In this document: piece by piece, positions 1 through 9,438 of the stretch
How positions within the stretch are numbered: position 1 is the stretch's first letter
How the letters are laid out: every line of letters begins with the position of its first letter
Assembly: GCF_027853915.1 (NCBI RefSeq)
Contig: NZ_JAQGLA010000001.1
Location: forward strand, 1 to 64,000
Source of the DNA: Saccharopolyspora oryzae
GTDB taxonomy: Bacteria; Actinomycetota; Actinomycetes; Mycobacteriales; Pseudonocardiaceae
DNA length: 64,000 bases
Reading direction: 5' to 3'
The notes under the pieces: generated by a model
What the model was told of the DNA's origin: nothing
Database searches by the model: none
The model's input: only the letters and a program-made list of their open reading frames with translations
Program-made: the position numbers and the translations under genes

Positions 1-341
<341 letters not shown>

Positions 342-1583
342 TCACTGCGCGTTCCGTGGAGTAGTTGTCTGGACTGCGATGGTCCTGCTGGGAGCGTCGT
401 CCAGGCTGGCGCGGTCGACGAGGATGAGAGGGACTGCAATCGCGGCGAGGACGGCTCCGATCAGGCAGACCCAGGTGAGGGCAGCGCCGTGGGTCAGCGC
501 GACTGCCGCGAGGACGGGAGTGCAGCTGATGCCGAGCTGGAATGCCGACACGGTCGTCGCCCCGGCGAGGGTCGGTGCGTCTCCGGCGATGGCGAAGACA
601 CGGCCGTAGATCGCGGGGTTCAGCACGAAAGCAGCGACGCCGAGCAGGAACACCGTGGGGATCACCGCCCAGGCGTTGCCGATCGTGATCATCAGGGTCA
701 CCGAGAGGATCACGATAGCTGCCGCCCCGCTGAGGAGGGCGAGGTGCGGGCGCCGGTCGGAGATGCGTCCGCCGATGGACAAGCCGACGAATGCGCCGAT
801 GCCGAACAGGGCAAGGATCGCAGGGATCCAGACCGCCGGGATTCCCGTGATGTCGGCGAGCATCGCCGAGAGGTAGTTGAACGTGATCATGTACGCCGCT
901 GTGGTCAGGATCGTGATCCCGTAGATGCCCCACAGCCGCGGTGTGCGGACCGTGGTGAGCTCCCGCGAAACACTCGGTCGTGCGGTCCGGGAACCCGTGC
1001 TGGCTGCGGGGATTCCGACAGCGCACCCGATGAGCCCGACGAGGGTCAGGGCGACCACGGCCCAAAAACCGCCTCGCCACTGGGTGAAATGGCTGAGCAG
1101 GGTGCCGGCAGGTCCTCCGGCCACCATGGCCACGCTCAGACCGCTGACGACGACCCCCGAGGCGCGGGCATTGCGGTCCGGTGTGACCAAGCTGATCGCA
1201 GTCACGGAAGCAACGGCGAAGAAACCAGCGTAGGCGACGCCGGAAATCACCCTGCTCAGCAGCAGGACCTCGTAGTTCCCCAGCAGCCCGGCGGCGATGC
1301 TGGCCGCGAACGCGCTTTGAGTGGCGATCAGCGCCGTGCGCCGGGGCCACCTCAGGCTGAGCACGGCGAACGGCGGACCGCCGACCACAACACCGAGCGC
1401 GAACGCGGTGATGAGGAACCCGGCTGAGGACAGCGGGACCTCGAGATCGGTAGCCACGGCTGGCAGCACGCCCGCCAGCAGGAACTCCGCGCTGCCCATC
1501 GCGAACAGGCTGAAGGCGAGCAGGTACACGCCGACGGGCAGCCTCGCGGAGCTCCGGGACGTCTCGACGGGGTTGCGGGTCAT
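342..1583 (-). CDS. MFS transporter, drug-efflux type
   Basis: A 413-residue inner-membrane protein with the repeated hydrophobic segments of a 12-TM major facilitator, resembling the Cmx/AraJ-type efflux group. The segment reading GVVVGGPPFAVLSLRWPRRT fits the motif-A loop between TM2 and TM3. The ATG chosen (MTRNPVET) overlaps the stop of the upstream flavoprotein gene by one base, so the two are translationally coupled. Its substrate is unknown. A two-gene unit of flavoprotein and exporter, facing a cupin-XRE regulator, suggests modification and export of a small toxic or redox-active molecule; that is inference. Confidence 0.8.
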   Translation of the reverse strand: MTRNPVETSRSSARLPVGVYLLAFSLFAMGSAEFLLAGVLPAVATDLEVPLSSAGFLITAFALGVVVGGPPFAVLSLRWPRRTALIATQSAFAASIAAGLLGNYEVLLLSRVISGVAYAGFFAVASVTAISLVTPDRNARASGVVVSGLSVAMVAGGPAGTLLSHFTQWRGGFWAVVALTLVGLIGCAVGIPAASTGSRTARPSVSRELTTVRTPRLWGIYGITILTTAAYMITFNYLSAMLADITGIPAVWIPAILALFGIGAFVGLSIGGRISDRRPHLALLSGAAAIVILSVTLMITIGNAWAVIPTVFLLGVAAFVLNPAIYGRVFAIAGDAPTLAGATTVSAFQLGISCTPVLAAVALTHGAALTWVCLIGAVLAAIAVPLILVDRASLDDAPSRTIAVQTTTPRNAQ

Positions 1584-2566
1584 CAGCTCGCACCCCCGTT
1601 GTCCGAGACTGCGGCGGCAAGCTCGCGGTCGAGCAACCAACTGGTCATGGCGATGCCCGCCGTGCAGCCCGCACCCGCCGCCGCGACGACCTGAGCGCGC
1701 GGGTTCACCACGTTCCCCGCGGCCCACACTCCCTCAACGGCCGTGGCACCAGCGGCATCGACCGGGACCAGCCCGCTCACCGGGTCCTTCGCCGCGCCCA
1801 ACGTGGTCATGATGGCGTCGTGCGGCACCGGACGGGTCCCGACGAAAATCGCATCGCACGTCACCGTTCCGCCGTCGTCCACTTCGATCACCACCGGCGC
1901 TCCGTCGCCGTCGACCGCTGCGACTCGTGTGACACCTGCGTCAACGAGACGCACGCCGTAGGCGGTGAGGCGCCGTCGTTCGGCGGCGCCGACCTCGACT
2001 CCGTTGACGCAGAACGTCACCGAGGGGCTGTGGCGGCGCATCAGAGCTGCCAGGTGCGCCGAGTGCGGAGCCATCGCGCTGCCGATCACTGCGATGGTGC
2101 GCCCCCGCTCCTCGTAGCCGTGGCAGTGCGGGCAGTGATGCACCAGCGACGCCCACCCTGCGGACAGGCCGGGAACGTCGGGGAGATCGTCGGTCAGACC
2201 CGTGGCGACGAGAAGCGACCGGCTGCGCAGCAAGCGCCGGTAGTCGAGCCGCAGCTCGAACACACCGTCCTCGGCACGGCGCACATCGGTCACCGTCGCT
2301 CGTGCCAGCGTTCCGCCGTAACCGGTGAACTCGTCCTGCCCGGTCGCGAGGAACTCCTTCGGCGCCATGCCGTCCCGCGTCAGGTACCCGTGCATGTGGT
2401 CTGCCGGGCCGTTCCGCGGCGCACCACCGTCCACGACCAGCGTCGCGAACTGGGCCCGCGCCAGCACGATCCCGGCCGACAGGCCGGCCGCCCCGCCACC
2501 GACGATGACGCTGTCCCACACCGTCTCCGCGAGCGATTCGCCCAGTGGGTACGTTGTCGTGTCCAT
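1583..2566 (-). CDS. Thioredoxin reductase-like FAD/NAD(P)-dependent oxidoreductase
   Basis: A 327-residue two-dinucleotide-domain flavoprotein. The N-terminal FAD motif GGGAAGLSAG lies near residue 21, and the second Rossmann segment around residues 150-156 reads AVIGSAMA, a weak match to GxGxxG. A CPHCHGYE stretch near residue 135 has the Cys-x-x-Cys spacing of the redox-active disulfide; in true thioredoxin reductases the motif is CATC. It ends with a conserved VEGVWAAGN segment before the FAD-binding C terminus. The start at 2566 follows GGAGGTGAT. Such proteins often act as stand-alone disulfide or dithiol oxidases next to exporters; the actual substrate cannot be read from sequence. Confidence 0.8.
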   Translation of the reverse strand: MDTTTYPLGESLAETVWDSVIVGGGAAGLSAGIVLARAQFATLVVDGGAPRNGPADHMHGYLTRDGMAPKEFLATGQDEFTGYGGTLARATVTDVRRAEDGVFELRLDYRRLLRSRSLLVATGLTDDLPDVPGLSAGWASLVHHCPHCHGYEERGRTIAVIGSAMAPHSAHLAALMRRHSPSVTFCVNGVEVGAAERRRLTAYGVRLVDAGVTRVAAVDGDGAPVVIEVDDGGTVTCDAIFVGTRPVPHDAIMTTLGAAKDPVSGLVPVDAAGATAVEGVWAAGNVVNPRAQVVAAAGAGCTAGIAMTSWLLDRELAAAVSDNGGAS

Positions 2567-2613
2567 TCGGATCACCTCCACGGACAGGATCGGGAGGTCC
2601 GACCGGAATCGAC

Positions 2614-2630
2614 AAACAACGTTGCCGTTT
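2614..2630. promoter_or_regulatory. Candidate operator in the divergent promoter region
   Basis: An imperfect palindrome, AAAC-N9-GTTT, enclosing CAACGTTG. It lies in the 91-bp gap between the thioredoxin-reductase-like gene (minus) and the XRE-cupin regulator gene (plus). By position it is a plausible binding site for that regulator. There is no experimental or consensus support. Confidence 0.3.
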
Positions 2631-2657
2631 CCGGGACGCATTGGTTGACTGCGTCGC

Positions 2658-3236
2658 ATGGAAGACCAGCCCACCGTCGACGGAGTGATCGAGCAGATCG
2701 CACCCCGCCTGCGGCGCGCCCGCGACAAGAAGGCCGTCAGCCTCGCCGATCTCGCGCGCTCCACCGGCATCTCGACCAGCACGCTGTCCCGACTGGAATC
2801 GGGTCAGCGCAAGCCGAGCCTCGAGCTGCTCCTCCCGATCACCGCAGCACTGGGCATCCCCCTCGACGAGATCGTCGCCGCGCCCCGGATCGTCGATCCC
2901 CGCGTGCCCCAGCAACCGGCGAAGAAGGACGGGCGCGTGCTGATCCCGCTCTCACGGCACCAGGGAGAACCCCGCGCCTACAAACTGATCATCCCAGCGC
3001 ACGACGAACAACCCCACCTGCGAACCCACGACGGACACGAATGGCTCTACGTGCTTCGTGGGCGCCTGCGTGTACGTCTGGGAGACCACGACTTCATCAT
3101 GGGTTCCGGAGAAGCAGCCGAGTTCGACTGCCACATCCCGCACTGGTTCGGCGCCACCGGCCGCGGCAAGGTCGAACTGCTCAGCCTCTTCGGAAAATCA
3201 GGCGAACGCATCCACCTGCGCACCAACCGCCGCTAG
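2658..3236 (+). CDS. XRE-family transcriptional regulator with C-terminal cupin
   Basis: A 192-residue regulator. Residues about 10-65 form an XRE helix-turn-helix (SLADLARSTGISTSTLSRLE is characteristic). Residues about 95-185 form a small cupin domain (HLRTHDGHEWLYVLRGRLRV then GDHDFIMGSGEAAEFDCHIPHW), the usual ligand-sensing part of this family. It is transcribed divergently from the flavoprotein-MFS pair and most likely controls it. The ligand is unknown. Confidence 0.85.
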   Translation: MEDQPTVDGVIEQIAPRLRRARDKKAVSLADLARSTGISTSTLSRLESGQRKPSLELLLPITAALGIPLDEIVAAPRIVDPRVPQQPAKKDGRVLIPLSRHQGEPRAYKLIIPAHDEQPHLRTHDGHEWLYVLRGRLRVRLGDHDFIMGSGEAAEFDCHIPHWFGATGRGKVELLSLFGKSGERIHLRTNRR

Positions 3237-3399
3237 CTCGACTAGCCAGCGAGGTCGGTCCACCGCACAGCTGTCCCGGCGAATGCTGACAGCACTTGTC
3301 GGTCCGAGCCGTGGCTGAATCGCTCCTCGTCGGTGTTGTGCTGAAGGGGGTAGTTGAACGATCATCAAGGCCGTCAAGGTGTCGGGAGTGGGGACGAAG

Positions 3400-4212
3400 A
3401 TGGCGCTGGATGATGCGGTGAACGGCAATGCGGACCTGGACGACGTGGACATTTCGCGTCCCAGCGCCGCCCGGGTCTACGATTTCTGGCTCGGTGGAGC
3501 GAACAACTTCGCTGTGGACCGCGAGATCGGCCAGAAGATCGTCGACGCCGTACCGGAGGTGCCCGCCGCCGCCCGCGCCAACCGGTCGTTCCTGCGGCGG
3601 GCCGTGCAGTGGTGCCTGGCGCACGGCATCGACCAGTTCTTGGACCTGGGCTCGGGCATCCCGACGGTCGGCAACGTGCACGAGGTGGCGCAGCAGGGCA
3701 ACCCGCACGCGCGGATCGCCTACGTCGACAACGAGCCGGTCGCCGTCGCCCACAGCAAGAACCTGTTGCGCGGCAACCCGTACGCCTCGATCACCCACGC
3801 GGATCTGCGCGATGTGGACGCGGTGCTCACCGCGGACGGGGTCGCCGGCCTGCTGGACTTCGACCGGCCGATCGCGTTGCTGACGCTGATGGTGCTGCAG
3901 TACTTCCCGGACGACGAGGAGACCACCGAGCTGGTGCGGCGCTACCACGAGAAGCTGCCGTCCGGCAGTGTCCACCTCGTCTCCCACGTGACCGCGGACG
4001 ACCCGGTCGTCGACGGCGGCACGGCCGCCCGGATGAGCCAGGCCATGGCGACTCCCACCTACGCCCGCGACCATGACGCCTTCGAAGCACTGCTCGGCGG
4101 CGCGCCGCTGGTGGAGCCCGGGGTCGTCTTCGCCCAGGAATGGAACCCGGACCAGAACAACAGCGAACCAGAGAACTCCTGCGTCTACGTCGCGATCGCC
4201 CGCATCGACTGA
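3400..4212 (+). CDS. SAM-dependent methyltransferase, DUF574 / Methyltransf_19 family
   Basis: About 270 residues, normal for this actinomycete-specific family. The signature start SRPSAARVYDFWLGGANNFA is present near residue 20, followed by the SAM-binding FLDLGSGIPTVGNVHE. I prefer the ATG at 3400, which has a purine-rich GGGGACGAAG upstream; a GTG at 3379 would add 7 residues. A perfect hairpin follows the gene. The last 298 bases are repeated almost exactly at 19240-19537, so this is the intact parent of that fragment. The methyl acceptor of the family is unknown. Confidence 0.85.
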   Translation: MALDDAVNGNADLDDVDISRPSAARVYDFWLGGANNFAVDREIGQKIVDAVPEVPAAARANRSFLRRAVQWCLAHGIDQFLDLGSGIPTVGNVHEVAQQGNPHARIAYVDNEPVAVAHSKNLLRGNPYASITHADLRDVDAVLTADGVAGLLDFDRPIALLTLMVLQYFPDDEETTELVRRYHEKLPSGSVHLVSHVTADDPVVDGGTAARMSQAMATPTYARDHDAFEALLGGAPLVEPGVVFAQEWNPDQNNSEPENSCVYVAIARID

Positions 4213-4218
4213 GGTCGT
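3921..4218 (+). repeat. 298-bp long direct repeat, copy 1 (3' end of the methyltransferase gene)
   Basis: This segment recurs at 19240-19537 in the same orientation, with no indels and only about three substitutions seen by eye (for example cccggtcgtc against cccgatcgtc). Identity stops sharply at gaccaccgag on the left and 8 bases past the TGA on the right. The two copies enclose about 15 kb that includes the gas-vesicle cluster. Confidence 0.95.
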
Positions 4219-4258
4219 TGAATCCGTCCGCTGCGCCTGAACACCAACATCCATCCAC

Positions 4259-4294
4259 GTTGAGCGGCCCGGTTGCTCAACCGGGCCGCTCAAC
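4259..4294 (+). terminator. Intrinsic terminator-like hairpin after the methyltransferase gene
   Basis: A perfect 16-bp stem, GTTGAGCGGCCCGGTT paired with its complement across a 4-base loop (GCTC), starts 46 bases after the methyltransferase stop codon. There is no T-run, which is usual for actinomycete terminators. The partial copy at 19.2 kb lacks this hairpin because the duplication ends before it. Confidence 0.85.
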
Positions 4295-4402
4295 TTCGTG
4301 CCCGAACGCATCGACCTTTCCAACGCCGTGGAGCTGGAAGCCGACGGTTTCCCGCTGAACTGGCAGGACTTCCGATGGAATGCGTATCCCTGTTCGACGA
4401 CG

Positions 4403-4723
4403 TCACTCGCCCGGCGCGCGGTAGCCGAGCTCCTTCGACACGGCCTCGTCGACCTCGGCGGGAGTCATCAGGACGACGGTATCGGTGCGAGCGGCACCGG
4501 AGCCGCTGACGGCCAGTCCGATCGACGCCGCCGAGGCGTTGTCCGGCAAGTCGATGATGACGTAGGTGTCGTACTCGCCGAAGGCGAAGTAGAACGACTC
4601 CAACTTGCCGCCGAGCTTCTCCGCCACGCTCCGGATGGCGTCCACCCGAGCCGTGCCGCCCTTCTTGCTCAGACCCTTGACGCCCTCGGCGGTGTAGACC
4701 GCTCGCACCAGGTACTTGGTCAC
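4403..4723 (-). CDS. GYD domain protein
   Basis: A 106-residue protein beginning VTKYLVRAVYTAEGVKGL, the conserved start of the GYD family (ferredoxin-like alpha/beta fold). It includes FYFAFGEYDTYVIIDLPDN, where the family name motif appears as GEYDTY. The GTG at 4723 is chosen because the conserved N terminus begins there; a longer reading adds unrelated residues. The function of the family is not established. The gene stands alone, convergent with the methyltransferase. Confidence 0.85.
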   Translation of the reverse strand: MTKYLVRAVYTAEGVKGLSKKGGTARVDAIRSVAEKLGGKLESFYFAFGEYDTYVIIDLPDNASAASIGLAVSGSGAARTDTVVLMTPAEVDEAVSKELGYRAPGE

Positions 4724-5062
4724 TTCGATCACGCCCTCGATCCGTCGTTCGCAGGCAACAAAATTGCTGGTCGTCGAGAAGCGTGATGCCGTCGACGGGA
4801 TGTCCGCAAACGCTCTCCCCTGAACGGGTCCGAATGCCGTGTATTGGCCATACATCAAGTCGGGCACCCGGAGTCCAGGCGGGCGCTGAGGTTCCGCTAC
4901 CCGCACCGCCCCGCAGGACGAGGATGAAAACCCTCAGTTGAAATGACGTGACCGGAACGGTCGGCGTTCTGTCCGCTCCGGCGATTCCGCAGGTCTTTTC
5001 GCGTTCGTAACCTGCACCTTACCCAGGAGCGCTCTGCGCGACGCGAACGAGGAGATGTTGCC
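4724..5062. other. Intergenic region between the GYD and esterase genes
   Basis: About 340 bases that must hold the divergent promoters of the GYD gene (minus) and the esterase gene (plus). I see no strong inverted repeat and no credible small gene. Confidence 0.4.
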
Positions 5063-6010
5063 ATGCCTCTGGAACCAGCATCCCAGGCTTTCCTGGCACA
5101 ACTCGCCGAGTCGGGTGGCCCGGCAATACACGAGTCGACACCCGCGATCGCACGGATGAGCGGACCGATCTTGGCCGGTATGAGCGGGCCGGGCCCGGCG
5201 GTCGCATCGGTGCAGAACATCAAGCTGGAGGGCGCGGGCGGGCAGTTCCGGACTCGGGTTTTGACGCCCGAGGGCACGCCGAAGGCGATCATCGTGTACT
5301 TCCACGGCGGTGGCTGGGTCCTGGGTGACATCGATCTGCAGTACGACCACTTGGGCCGCCAGCTGGCGAACATGACGCAGTCGACCGTCGTCCTCGTCAA
5401 CTACCGCAAAGCCCCCGAGCACCCCTTCCCGACCGCGATCGAGGACGGCTACGTGGGCCTGACCTGGACCGACGAGCACGCCGCGGAGCTCGCGCCCGAG
5501 GGTGCGCCGCTGATCGTCGCCGGTGACAGCGCCGGCGGGAACATCAGCGCGGTGATGACGCTGTGGGCTCGCGACAAGCAGGGGCCGAAGATCGACTACC
5601 AGGTCCTCGTCTACCCCGTGACCGACTGCGACCTGAACACGGCGTCCTACCTCGCACCGGAGAACCAGCTGCTGCTCAGCCGGGACACCATGGTCTGGTT
5701 CTGGGACCACTACATCCCGGACGAGCAAGCACGCGAGAACCCCGGTGCTTCCCCACTGCGCGCCGCAAGCCACGCGGGCCTACCTCCAGCCCTGGTCTAC
5801 GTCGCGGAGTGCGATCCCCTGCACGACGAAGGCGTCGCCTACGCGAAGGCACTGGAGGCCGCCGGTGTACCCGTCGCCCTCGAAGAGGCCAAAGGGCAGA
5901 TGCACGCGTACTTCCAGATGGCGAAGATCCTGCCCGGGTACGACGAGGGCGTGCGGCTCGTCGCCGAGCACATCAACGAGTTCATCGCTTCGTTCGGTGA
6001 GGAGGGCTGA
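5063..6010 (+). CDS. Alpha/beta hydrolase, hormone-sensitive-lipase-type esterase
   Basis: A 315-residue cytoplasmic esterase. The oxyanion-hole motif HGGGW is near residue 81 and the nucleophile elbow GDSAGG near residue 156. The acid and histidine are expected in AECDPLHDEG and GQMHAYF near the C terminus. A GGAG lies upstream of the ATG. It is three bases from the following Baeyer-Villiger-type monooxygenase gene, so the two are almost certainly cotranscribed. This pairing suits a route in which a ketone is oxidised to an ester or lactone and then hydrolysed. Confidence 0.88.
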   Translation: MPLEPASQAFLAQLAESGGPAIHESTPAIARMSGPILAGMSGPGPAVASVQNIKLEGAGGQFRTRVLTPEGTPKAIIVYFHGGGWVLGDIDLQYDHLGRQLANMTQSTVVLVNYRKAPEHPFPTAIEDGYVGLTWTDEHAAELAPEGAPLIVAGDSAGGNISAVMTLWARDKQGPKIDYQVLVYPVTDCDLNTASYLAPENQLLLSRDTMVWFWDHYIPDEQARENPGASPLRAASHAGLPPALVYVAECDPLHDEGVAYAKALEAAGVPVALEEAKGQMHAYFQMAKILPGYDEGVRLVAEHINEFIASFGEEG

Positions 6011-6013
6011 ACC

Positions 6014-7594
6014 GTGCTCGACCACGACGTGATCATCATCGGTGCGGGGTTCGCGGGGCTGTACCAGCTGTACCGGCTGCGCCAGGCCGGTTTCGACGCG
6101 CGAGTCATCGAGGCCGGCGACGACGTCGGCGGCACCTGGTACTGGAACCGCTACCCGGGTGCGCGGTGCGACATCGAGTCGGTCGAGTACTCCTACTCCT
6201 TCGACCCCGAGCTCGAGCAGGAGTGGGACTGGAGCGAGCGCTACGCCGCGCAGCCGGAGATCCTCGCCTATGCCCAGCACGTCGCGCAGCGGTACGACCT
6301 GCGCAAGGACATCACCTTCAGCACGCGGGTCGAGAAATTGGACTGGGACGAGGACGCGACCCGGTGGACGGTGACGACCGACGACGGGCAGAGCCGGACC
6401 GCGGCGCACGTGATCGCGGCGACCGGCTGCCTGTCGAAACCGTCCCGCCCGCGGTTCGAGGGCATCGATGACTTCGCAGGCCTGGTGTACTGGACCTCCA
6501 ACTGGCCGCACGAGGGAGTCGACCTGGCGGGCAAGAAGGTCGCTGTGATCGGCACGGGCTCGTCCGGCTTGCAGACGATCACCGCGATCGCTCCGATCGT
6601 CGGGGAACTGACGGTCTTCCAGCGCACGCCGAGCTTCGCCGTCCCCGCGCACAACGGACCGAACGAGCGACTCGCCCGGGTTAGGCCGCACTACCAGGCC
6701 TATCGCGAGGCCAGCCGGATGACGCGGCTCGGGTTCCAGTGCGACGACGGCACCGGATTCCTCGCGGAGACCGATCCCGCGGAAGCTGCGGCAGAGCTCA
6801 GCCGACGCTGGGACATCGGTGGCCTGTGCTACAACTCCGGCTTCCGGGACATCCTCACCGATGCGAACGCCAACGAGGTCGCCGCCGAGTACGTGCGCAG
6901 CCGGATCCGCGAGAAGGTCGAGGATCCCGAGTTGGCCGAGAAGCTGTCACCGCGCACATACCCGATCGCGAGCAAGCGGATGTGCGTCGACACCGGCTAT
7001 TTCGAGGTGTACAACCAGGACAACGTGTCACTGGTCGACATCAACGAAGAGCCGATCCACCGGATCACCTCGACGGGAATCGTCGCAGGCGGCATCGAGC
7101 GCGAATGCGACGTGATCATCATGGCCACCGGTTTCGACGCGATGACGGGCGCGCTCGGAGCGATGGAGATCCGCAACGGCGACCGGACCCTGCGCCAGAA
7201 GTGGGCCCACGGTCCGCGGACCTACCTGGGGCTGATGTCGGAGGGCTTCCCGAACCTGTTCACGATCACCGGGCCGCAGAGCCCATCGGTGCTGTCCAAC
7301 ATGATGACCTCCATCGAATACCACGTCGACTGGATCACCGGCGCGCTGAAGCACCTGCGCGAGCAAGGGCTCAACCGCATGGAAGCGGCACTCGACGCCG
7401 AGGACAACTGGGTCAACACCACCAACGACGCCGCGGACCTGACGTTGATGCCGCAGGCCGCGTCGTGGTACATGGGTGCCAACATCCCGGGCAAGCAGCG
7501 CGTTTTCATGCCGTTCACCGGCGGAGTCGGAACCTACAAGCAGATCTGCGACGGGATAGCCGTGGCGCACTACCACGGCTTCGAGTTGAGCTGA
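6014..7594 (+). CDS. Baeyer-Villiger-type flavin monooxygenase
   Basis: A 526-residue FAD- and NADPH-dependent monooxygenase of the cyclohexanone-monooxygenase group. The FAD motif GAGFAGL is at residues 11-17, the family motif GGTWYWNRYPGARCD follows near residue 39, and the NADPH motif GTGSSGL is near residue 180. The usual fingerprint F-x-G-x3-H-x3-W-P is present as FAGLVYWTSNWP (residues 154-165), with Trp160 in place of the His. The rest of the fold looks complete. The start is GTG at 6014, three bases after the esterase stop. The substrate is unknown; ketone oxygenation is expected from the family. Confidence 0.85.
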   Translation: MLDHDVIIIGAGFAGLYQLYRLRQAGFDARVIEAGDDVGGTWYWNRYPGARCDIESVEYSYSFDPELEQEWDWSERYAAQPEILAYAQHVAQRYDLRKDITFSTRVEKLDWDEDATRWTVTTDDGQSRTAAHVIAATGCLSKPSRPRFEGIDDFAGLVYWTSNWPHEGVDLAGKKVAVIGTGSSGLQTITAIAPIVGELTVFQRTPSFAVPAHNGPNERLARVRPHYQAYREASRMTRLGFQCDDGTGFLAETDPAEAAAELSRRWDIGGLCYNSGFRDILTDANANEVAAEYVRSRIREKVEDPELAEKLSPRTYPIASKRMCVDTGYFEVYNQDNVSLVDINEEPIHRITSTGIVAGGIERECDVIIMATGFDAMTGALGAMEIRNGDRTLRQKWAHGPRTYLGLMSEGFPNLFTITGPQSPSVLSNMMTSIEYHVDWITGALKHLREQGLNRMEAALDAEDNWVNTTNDAADLTLMPQAASWYMGANIPGKQRVFMPFTGGVGTYKQICDGIAVAHYHGFELS

Positions 7595-7641
7595 TGCGCC
7601 GACAGCGGCATTCCAGGGACGCACCGCCGGAAACGGGTGGA

Positions 7642-8691
7642 CTACTGGGCTGTCTCGCCCGTCCACCGCCGGAACGCGCGCACGAAGCTCGAGCCCTCCG
7701 CGTAGCCGAACCGCTGGGCGAGCTCGGCCGCGGAGAGCGTCTCCCGGCGCATCGTGTCCTGGACGATGGTCAGCCGGACGTCGTCGATCAGCCGCCGGTA
7801 CGTGGTGCCTTCTGCCGATAGCTTGCGGCGCAGCGTTCGGGATGACATGTGCAGCCGCCTGGCCAAGTGCTCCACCCCCGGGCCCACCCCACCGTTCTCG
7901 ATCAAGTACTCGCGCACCGCCTTCGCGACCCCGCCGGCACTGCGTTGGGCCAGCAGCCGGTCGCACAGCCTTCGGCAGACCTGCGCGGTGTGCGGATTGC
8001 CGTGCGGCATCGGGCGGTCCAGGTAGTCGCCGTCCAGGTACAACGCCGTCGTCGGTGCGCCGTACCTGACCGGAACCCCGTAGTCGGGAAAGGGCAGCCC
8101 ACCGGAGGGCTCGGGGAAGCCGAAGTCCACCTGCCGCAACGGGATCGGATCGCTGCCCTCGAACATGTGCTGGTGCATCACGACAATCGCCGCGCAGTCG
8201 CGCTCGACCAAGAACCGGCGCACATCGGCGGGGATGCGGTGCCCGCGCATCCGCAGCACGAACCGGCCGAGTTCGTCCACCTCGCCGGTGATCCGGGAGA
8301 AGGCGAACGTCAGAGCGGCATAGCGCAGGCCCACCTCGACCATGTCGCGCACGGTCGGGCTGCTGATCAGGGCATATCCGTAGATGCCGAAGGTCGTCAA
8401 GTGGTAGTGGCTCCCGACCTCGAGACCGAGCCCGGGTGGGCTGCCGACCTCGCGGAGGATGTTGCGCACCACCGCCAGCTCCTGGGAGGCCTCGACCAGC
8501 AGATCGGGATCGTGCAAGGTGTCCGGATCGATGCCCGAGCCTGCCAGGCACGCCACCGCCGACATCCCACGAGTCGCCGCGAAGTCGAGAAGCAGCACCA
8601 ATCCGGCGGTGGTTCGCGGGAAGTCCCAGTCGTCGAAGCCGCTGGCGATCACGTGCGGCCGTGCAGGCTCCGCATCCGCAACCGGGGACAT
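7642..8691 (-). CDS. AraC-family transcriptional regulator
   Basis: A 349-residue regulator with an N-terminal ligand-binding region of the arabinose-binding-like type (about residues 20-210) and a C-terminal double helix-turn-helix (ARRLHMSSRTLRRKLSAEGT, then ELAQRFGYAEGSSFVRAFRR). GGGAGG precedes the ATG. It is convergent with the esterase-monooxygenase pair. This regulator type is commonly found beside ketone or steroid-like degradation genes, so it is the likely local activator. The inducer is unknown. Confidence 0.85.
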   Translation of the reverse strand: MSPVADAEPARPHVIASGFDDWDFPRTTAGLVLLLDFAATRGMSAVACLAGSGIDPDTLHDPDLLVEASQELAVVRNILREVGSPPGLGLEVGSHYHLTTFGIYGYALISSPTVRDMVEVGLRYAALTFAFSRITGEVDELGRFVLRMRGHRIPADVRRFLVERDCAAIVVMHQHMFEGSDPIPLRQVDFGFPEPSGGLPFPDYGVPVRYGAPTTALYLDGDYLDRPMPHGNPHTAQVCRRLCDRLLAQRSAGGVAKAVREYLIENGGVGPGVEHLARRLHMSSRTLRRKLSAEGTTYRRLIDDVRLTIVQDTMRRETLSAAELAQRFGYAEGSSFVRAFRRWTGETAQ

Positions 8692-9084
8692 GCCCGACCT
8701 CCCGTTCCGCCCTGGACAGCATCACTGGCGAACCGGGGGCGGTCGCCGGTGACCTGGCAGTTCCGAGCTCTCGACGGCGAGTCCGCTCGACCACCGAAAA
8801 CCCGCGCGACGTGGTGGCACCACGAACTCGCCGAGGTGCCCCGCGGTCACGTCGCAACATCCGCGGTTCCTATCGCAGCACGACTCGGCCAGCGGATCAA
8901 CTTCCCCCACGGAGTCCGGAACCATCGCTGCACGGCAGTCGCCGAGCTCGCTGAGGTGCGCCTGCTTCGCCTCAACACCTGCTGATCCGCTTCGCCCTAT
9001 CTCGCTGTCTCCCACGCTTTCGCTGCGCTGCGACTCAACGCCCAGTCGGGTATTAATGATCGCGTCGGCGGGTAGGACGTGGTC
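8692..9084. other. Intergenic region left of the gas-vesicle region
   Basis: About 390 bases without a supported gene. A TATTAAT at 9051-9057 could be a -10 element for the small gene at 9085, but no good -35 element is visible. Nothing else stands out. Confidence 0.35.
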
Positions 9085-9336
9085 ATGGCTAAGGACAAGA
9101 AGACAAGCAAGATCGTCACCGATCCGGATCAAGCCCTTGCCCGCGCGCGGGCGGCCGCCGAACAGGTCAAGCCGAAGAACGAGGCGCTGTACTGGGCGAT
9201 GATGGCTCAAGCTTTGTTCTTGAGCGAGCTGCGCGACATGATTCGCGAGACACGCACTCCCCGAAGTGGGAGCGTGGAGCTACCCGACCAAGCGCCGCCA
9301 CGGAGAACAGCCAGGGTTGACGTCGTTGAGAAGTAG
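9085..9336 (+). CDS. Small hypothetical protein
   Basis: An 83-residue, Lys/Arg- and Ala-rich protein (MAKDKKTSKIVTDPDQALAR) with a central amphipathic helix around ALYWAMMAQALFLSELRDMI. I recognise no family. GGTAGGA lies 8 bases before the ATG at 9085; a GTG at 9079 is the alternative. It is the only plus-strand gene between the AraC regulator and the gas-vesicle region. Confidence 0.45.
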   Translation: MAKDKKTSKIVTDPDQALARARAAAEQVKPKNEALYWAMMAQALFLSELRDMIRETRTPRSGSVELPDQAPPRRTARVDVVEK

Positions 9337-9438
9337 CACGCCGTGGATATCGTCGGTGCTTCCACGCAAACGCCCAGGTCCCGCCTCGTGCGCACCACCT
9401 GAGGCACGACGCGCAGAAGCACACAGCCAATGCATCCA

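Noticed and set aside
3198-4323. Minus-strand frames across the methyltransferase locus
   Set aside because: They mirror the methyltransferase gene and recur at 19.2-19.6 kb only because that gene segment is duplicated.
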